A stretch of DNA of 15,854 nt from an uncultured Collinsella sp. (GTDB taxonomy: Bacteria > Actinomycetota > Coriobacteriia > Coriobacteriales > Coriobacteriaceae), in assembly GCA_958427975.1 (NCBI GenBank), contig CAUAEH010000047.1, positions 1-15,854 of the forward strand. Reading direction: 5' to 3'. The notes under the pieces are model-generated. The model was given only the letters and a program-made list of their open reading frames with translations, searched no databases and was not told the origin of the DNA. The position numbers were made by a program, and so were the translations under genes. Shown here one piece after another: positions 14,236-15,854 of the stretch (position 1 is the stretch's first letter; each line of letters begins with the position of its first letter).

Positions 14236-14895
14236 ATGAAAAACGTTCTGTGCTTTGGTGACAGCAATACCTATGGCTATGATCCGGCTGGTATGCGCGA
14301 TGGCACCGCGGTGCGCTATGCGCAGGATGTGCGCTGGTGCGGCGTGGCGCAGCGTGACCTGGGCGAGGGCTGGCATGTGATTGAGGAAGGGCTCAACGGC
14401 CGCACGACGGTGCGCGACGATATGTGTCATCTGGACACTAACCTCAACGGCATTCGCGCGCTTCCGATGCTGCTCGAGGCCCATAAGCCGCTGGACGCCA
14501 TTGTGATCATGCTGGGCACCAACGACTGTAAGACGGTCTTTAACGTGACAGCTTCCGATATCGCCCGTGGCGCCATGGCGCTGATTCGCGCCGTCCGCGC
14601 GTTTCCGTGGACCGACGCCGCGCCTTGTCCGCGCATTCTGCTGATGGCTCCTATCAAGATTAAGCCGCAGATCGCCGATGTATATATGACCGACTTTGAC
14701 GAGCATTCCGTTGAGGCATCTGAGCATTTTGGCGAGTACTATGCGCACGTGGCCGAGCAGTTTGGCTGCGACTTTTTGAATGCCGCTGAGTTTGCCGAGC
14801 CGGGCGATATCGATTATCTGCACATGATGCCCGAAAGCCATGAGAGCTTGGGACATGCCGTGGCAGCCAAGCTCAAAGAGATGCTCGGTGAGTAG
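14236..14895 (+). CDS. SGNH/GDSL-family hydrolase (esterase-like)
   Basis: A 219-residue serine hydrolase without signal peptide, so probably cytoplasmic. The SGNH blocks are in order: Ser10 in FGDSNTYGYDP (block I), the Gly/Asn of EEGLNGRTT (about 50-58, block II), Asn96 in LGTNDCKT (block III) and Asp193/His196 in DYLH (block V D-x-x-H). It looks like the lipase/arylesterase/thioesterase I-type branch; acyl ester or acetyl-sugar substrates are possible but not readable. AAAGGAGG (14220-14227) stands 8 bases before the ATG. A terminator ends 20 bases before the ATG, so it relies on read-through or on a promoter within the terminator region. Downstream is a block of hairpins. Confidence 0.9.
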   Translation: MKNVLCFGDSNTYGYDPAGMRDGTAVRYAQDVRWCGVAQRDLGEGWHVIEEGLNGRTTVRDDMCHLDTNLNGIRALPMLLEAHKPLDAIVIMLGTNDCKTVFNVTASDIARGAMALIRAVRAFPWTDAAPCPRILLMAPIKIKPQIADVYMTDFDEHSVEASEHFGEYYAHVAEQFGCDFLNAAEFAEPGDIDYLHMMPESHESLGHAVAAKLKEMLGE

Positions 14896-14897
14896 CG

Positions 14898-14943
14898 CGA
14901 CCCCAAGCCACCACAAAGGTACCTTTGCGGTGGCTTGGGGTCG
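14898..14943 (+). terminator. Long stem-loop after the SGNH hydrolase gene
   Basis: The 46 bases form a nearly perfect palindrome: the outer arm CGACCCCAAGCCACC (14898-14912) pairs with 14929-14943, and the inner CAAAGG/CCTTTG pairs around a TA centre; one A-C mismatch at 14913/14928. It starts 3 bases past the stop. The following TCTGTTTGTCTC is only moderately T-rich. It may terminate transcription or protect the 3' end. Its inner stem resembles that of the hairpin at 15180-15212. Confidence 0.7.
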
Positions 14944-14951
14944 TCTGTTTG

Positions 14952-15168
14952 TCTCAATCTGTAACAGTTGTAAGGCCGAAAACGGGCTAGATGTTACAGA
15001 TTGAGATTATTTAGGTCGATATCGGTCGTTTGTCTCGATCTGTAACATCTAGGGTCGATTTTGCCGAGTTACTGTTACAGATCGAGATTGTCTTCTCAGC
15101 GGAATTTGAATATCTCGATCTGTAACAGGTGGGCCGAAAAATGGGCTCTAACTGTTACAGATCGAGAT
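14952..15168. repeat. Array of three tandem hairpin repeats, 80-81 bp period
   Basis: Three units start at 14952, 15033 and 15113. Unit 1 pairs 14952-14966 (TCTCAATCTGTAACA) with 14992-15006. Unit 2 pairs 15033-15047 (TCTCGATCTGTAACA) with 15073-15087. Unit 3 pairs 15112-15128 with 15152-15168 (17 bp). All arms are perfect. Unit 1 has A-T where units 2 and 3 have G-C, on both arms, so the pair is kept by a double change. Loops are 23-25 bases and share a GG(C/T)CGA start. Each arm contains TGTAACA or TGTTACA, giving six copies. No coding frame or T-tract explains it. It is probably a multicopy intergenic palindromic element or a structured RNA. Confidence 0.9.
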
Positions 15169-15179
15169 GTTTGTGGGAG

Positions 15180-15216
15180 CCGCCGCAAAGGTGTCTGTCG
15201 CCTTTGCGGCGGTTTT
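15180..15216 (+). terminator. Stem-loop terminator at the right end of the hairpin array
   Basis: A perfect 12-bp stem, CCGCCGCAAAGG (15180-15191) with CCTTTGCGGCGG (15201-15212), has a 9-base loop and is followed by TTTT on the plus strand. It would stop plus-strand transcripts before they enter thiD, which faces the other way. On the minus strand no T-tract follows. Confidence 0.75.
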
Positions 15217-15237
15217 GGGCTGCGAATCTTAATACTG

Positions 15238-15854
15238 TCACATGTGGTTGACGGGGCCGGAACCTTTGCCCATGTCAAAGCCGGCGGCGAGAGCGCCGGT
15301 TAGGTAAGCCTTGCCGGCGTTGACGGCGTCGGCAAGATCCATGCCCTGTGCCAATGCGCAGGCGATAGCGGACGAAAGCGTGCAGCCGGTGCCATGCGTG
15401 TTACCGGTCTCGATGCGCTTGTGGCGGAACCACGTGGTGAGCGGATCGCCCAGGTGGTTGCCCTCGTCATCGAGCGGCGCGGGCTCCGCTAGCACATCGT
15501 TGGCCTCGTTGACAAAATGTCCGCCTTTAACGAGGGACGCGCAGCCAAAGCGGCGGGTGAGGAGCATGGCAGCGTTTTGCTGTGTGCGCTCGGAATCGAC
15601 CTCGTAGTCGAGCAGCGCCATGGCCTCGGGAATGTTGGGGGTGATGACGGTCGCCAGCGGGAACAGGCGACGCGTAAGCGCTTCGGCGGCATCCTCGGCA
15701 ATGAGGCGAGCGCCCGACGTGGCGACCATAACGGGGTCGACGACCACGTTGGTTGCGTTCCATGCGCTCAGGCGATCGGCGATAACTTCGATAATCTCGG
15801 TGGACGAAACCATGCCGATTTTGACGGCGCTCGGGCGGATATCGTCAAAGACGG
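15238..15854 (-). CDS. thiD: Hydroxymethylpyrimidine/phosphomethylpyrimidine kinase ThiD (5' end outside window)
   Basis: ThiD phosphorylates HMP and HMP-phosphate in the pyrimidine branch of thiamine diphosphate synthesis, in the cytoplasm. About 205 C-terminal residues of the usual 265 or so are present. The frame is open to the window edge (VFDDIRPSAVKIGMVSSTEI), so the internal ATG at 15813 is not the start. Ribokinase-fold marks are DPVMVATSGARL, VITPNIPEAMALL, SLVKGGHF and the anion-hole/catalytic stretch NTHGTGCTLSSAIACALAQG, where the second Cys and Gly residues bind phosphate. The C-terminus is GKGSGPVNHM. It is convergent with the SGNH gene; other thiamine genes may lie beyond the right edge, which cannot be seen. 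Confidence 0.94.
   Translation of the reverse strand, partial: VFDDIRPSAVKIGMVSSTEIIEVIADRLSAWNATNVVVDPVMVATSGARLIAEDAAEALTRRLFPLATVITPNIPEAMALLDYEVDSERTQQNAAMLLTRRFGCASLVKGGHFVNEANDVLAEPAPLDDEGNHLGDPLTTWFRHKRIETGNTHGTGCTLSSAIACALAQGMDLADAVNAGKAYLTGALAAGFDMGKGSGPVNHM

Noticed and set aside
14952..15168. CRISPR array
   Set aside because: The units are long inverted repeats with 23-25 base loops that resemble each other and diverged spacers of about 25 bases; only three units, and no cas genes nearby.
14952..15168. Integron attC sites or a transposon end
   Set aside because: No integrase or transposase frame, no R'/R'' core sites and no flanking target duplication that I can see.
15238..15813. 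Complete short ThiD starting at the internal ATG 15813
   Set aside because: The frame continues to the window edge with typical ThiD sequence (PSAVKIGM), so the gene is only cut by the window.

Overview
The window is about 15.9 kb of GC-rich bacterial chromosome, densely coded. The gene set (ftsZ followed by the ylmD/ylmE/sepF/ylmG/divIVA group, with no outer-membrane genes) indicates a Gram-positive organism. Protein style and codon use look like the Coriobacteriia (Actinomycetota), most likely Collinsella or a close relative. That placement is inferred from memory, not from a database comparison.

Left half (1-8790, all + strand). The window opens inside ftsZ, which ends at a strong terminator. 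Then follow pgeF (ylmD), the phosphate ABC importer pstS-pstC-pstA-pstB, phoU, a terminator, yggS (ylmE), sepF (ylmF), yggT (ylmG) and divIVA. In most Gram-positive genomes ylmD is followed directly by ylmE; here the whole pst-phoU set sits between them, and pstS shares an ATGA stop/start overlap with pgeF. Phosphate import is therefore physically embedded in the cell-division cluster. ylmH is absent between yggT and divIVA. yggT has no ATG, GTG or TTG start that keeps its first membrane helix; the well-placed ribosome binding site points to ATC.

Middle (8791-11507, - strand genes). Facing terminators separate divIVA from a small nitroreductase. A 108-bp interrupted inverted repeat follows, then a DUF47 (PhoU-like) protein and a PiT low-affinity phosphate transporter. 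The window thus carries two phosphate importers, each with its own PhoU-type partner.

Right half (11721-15854). A small gene of unknown function (11758-12096) has a clear sigma70-type promoter with a LexA-like box in its spacer, and its ATG lies about where transcription should start. Next come a Bax-inhibitor-1 family membrane protein, a TIGR02452 (PARG-like) protein with an altered catalytic signature (QEA instead of QEE) and an Ala/Glu-rich insert, and an SGNH hydrolase whose ribosome binding site lies just after a terminator. Between that gene and the convergent partial thiD is a gene-free block of about 340 bp. It holds three tandem hairpins at an 80-81 bp period, with 15-17 bp perfect arms and one compensatory base-pair change, bracketed by two more stem-loops.

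Most noteworthy: the tandem hairpin array, the pst insertion into the division cluster, the LexA-like leaderless small gene, the QEA PARG-like protein, the ATC start of yggT and the long inverted repeat near 9700.
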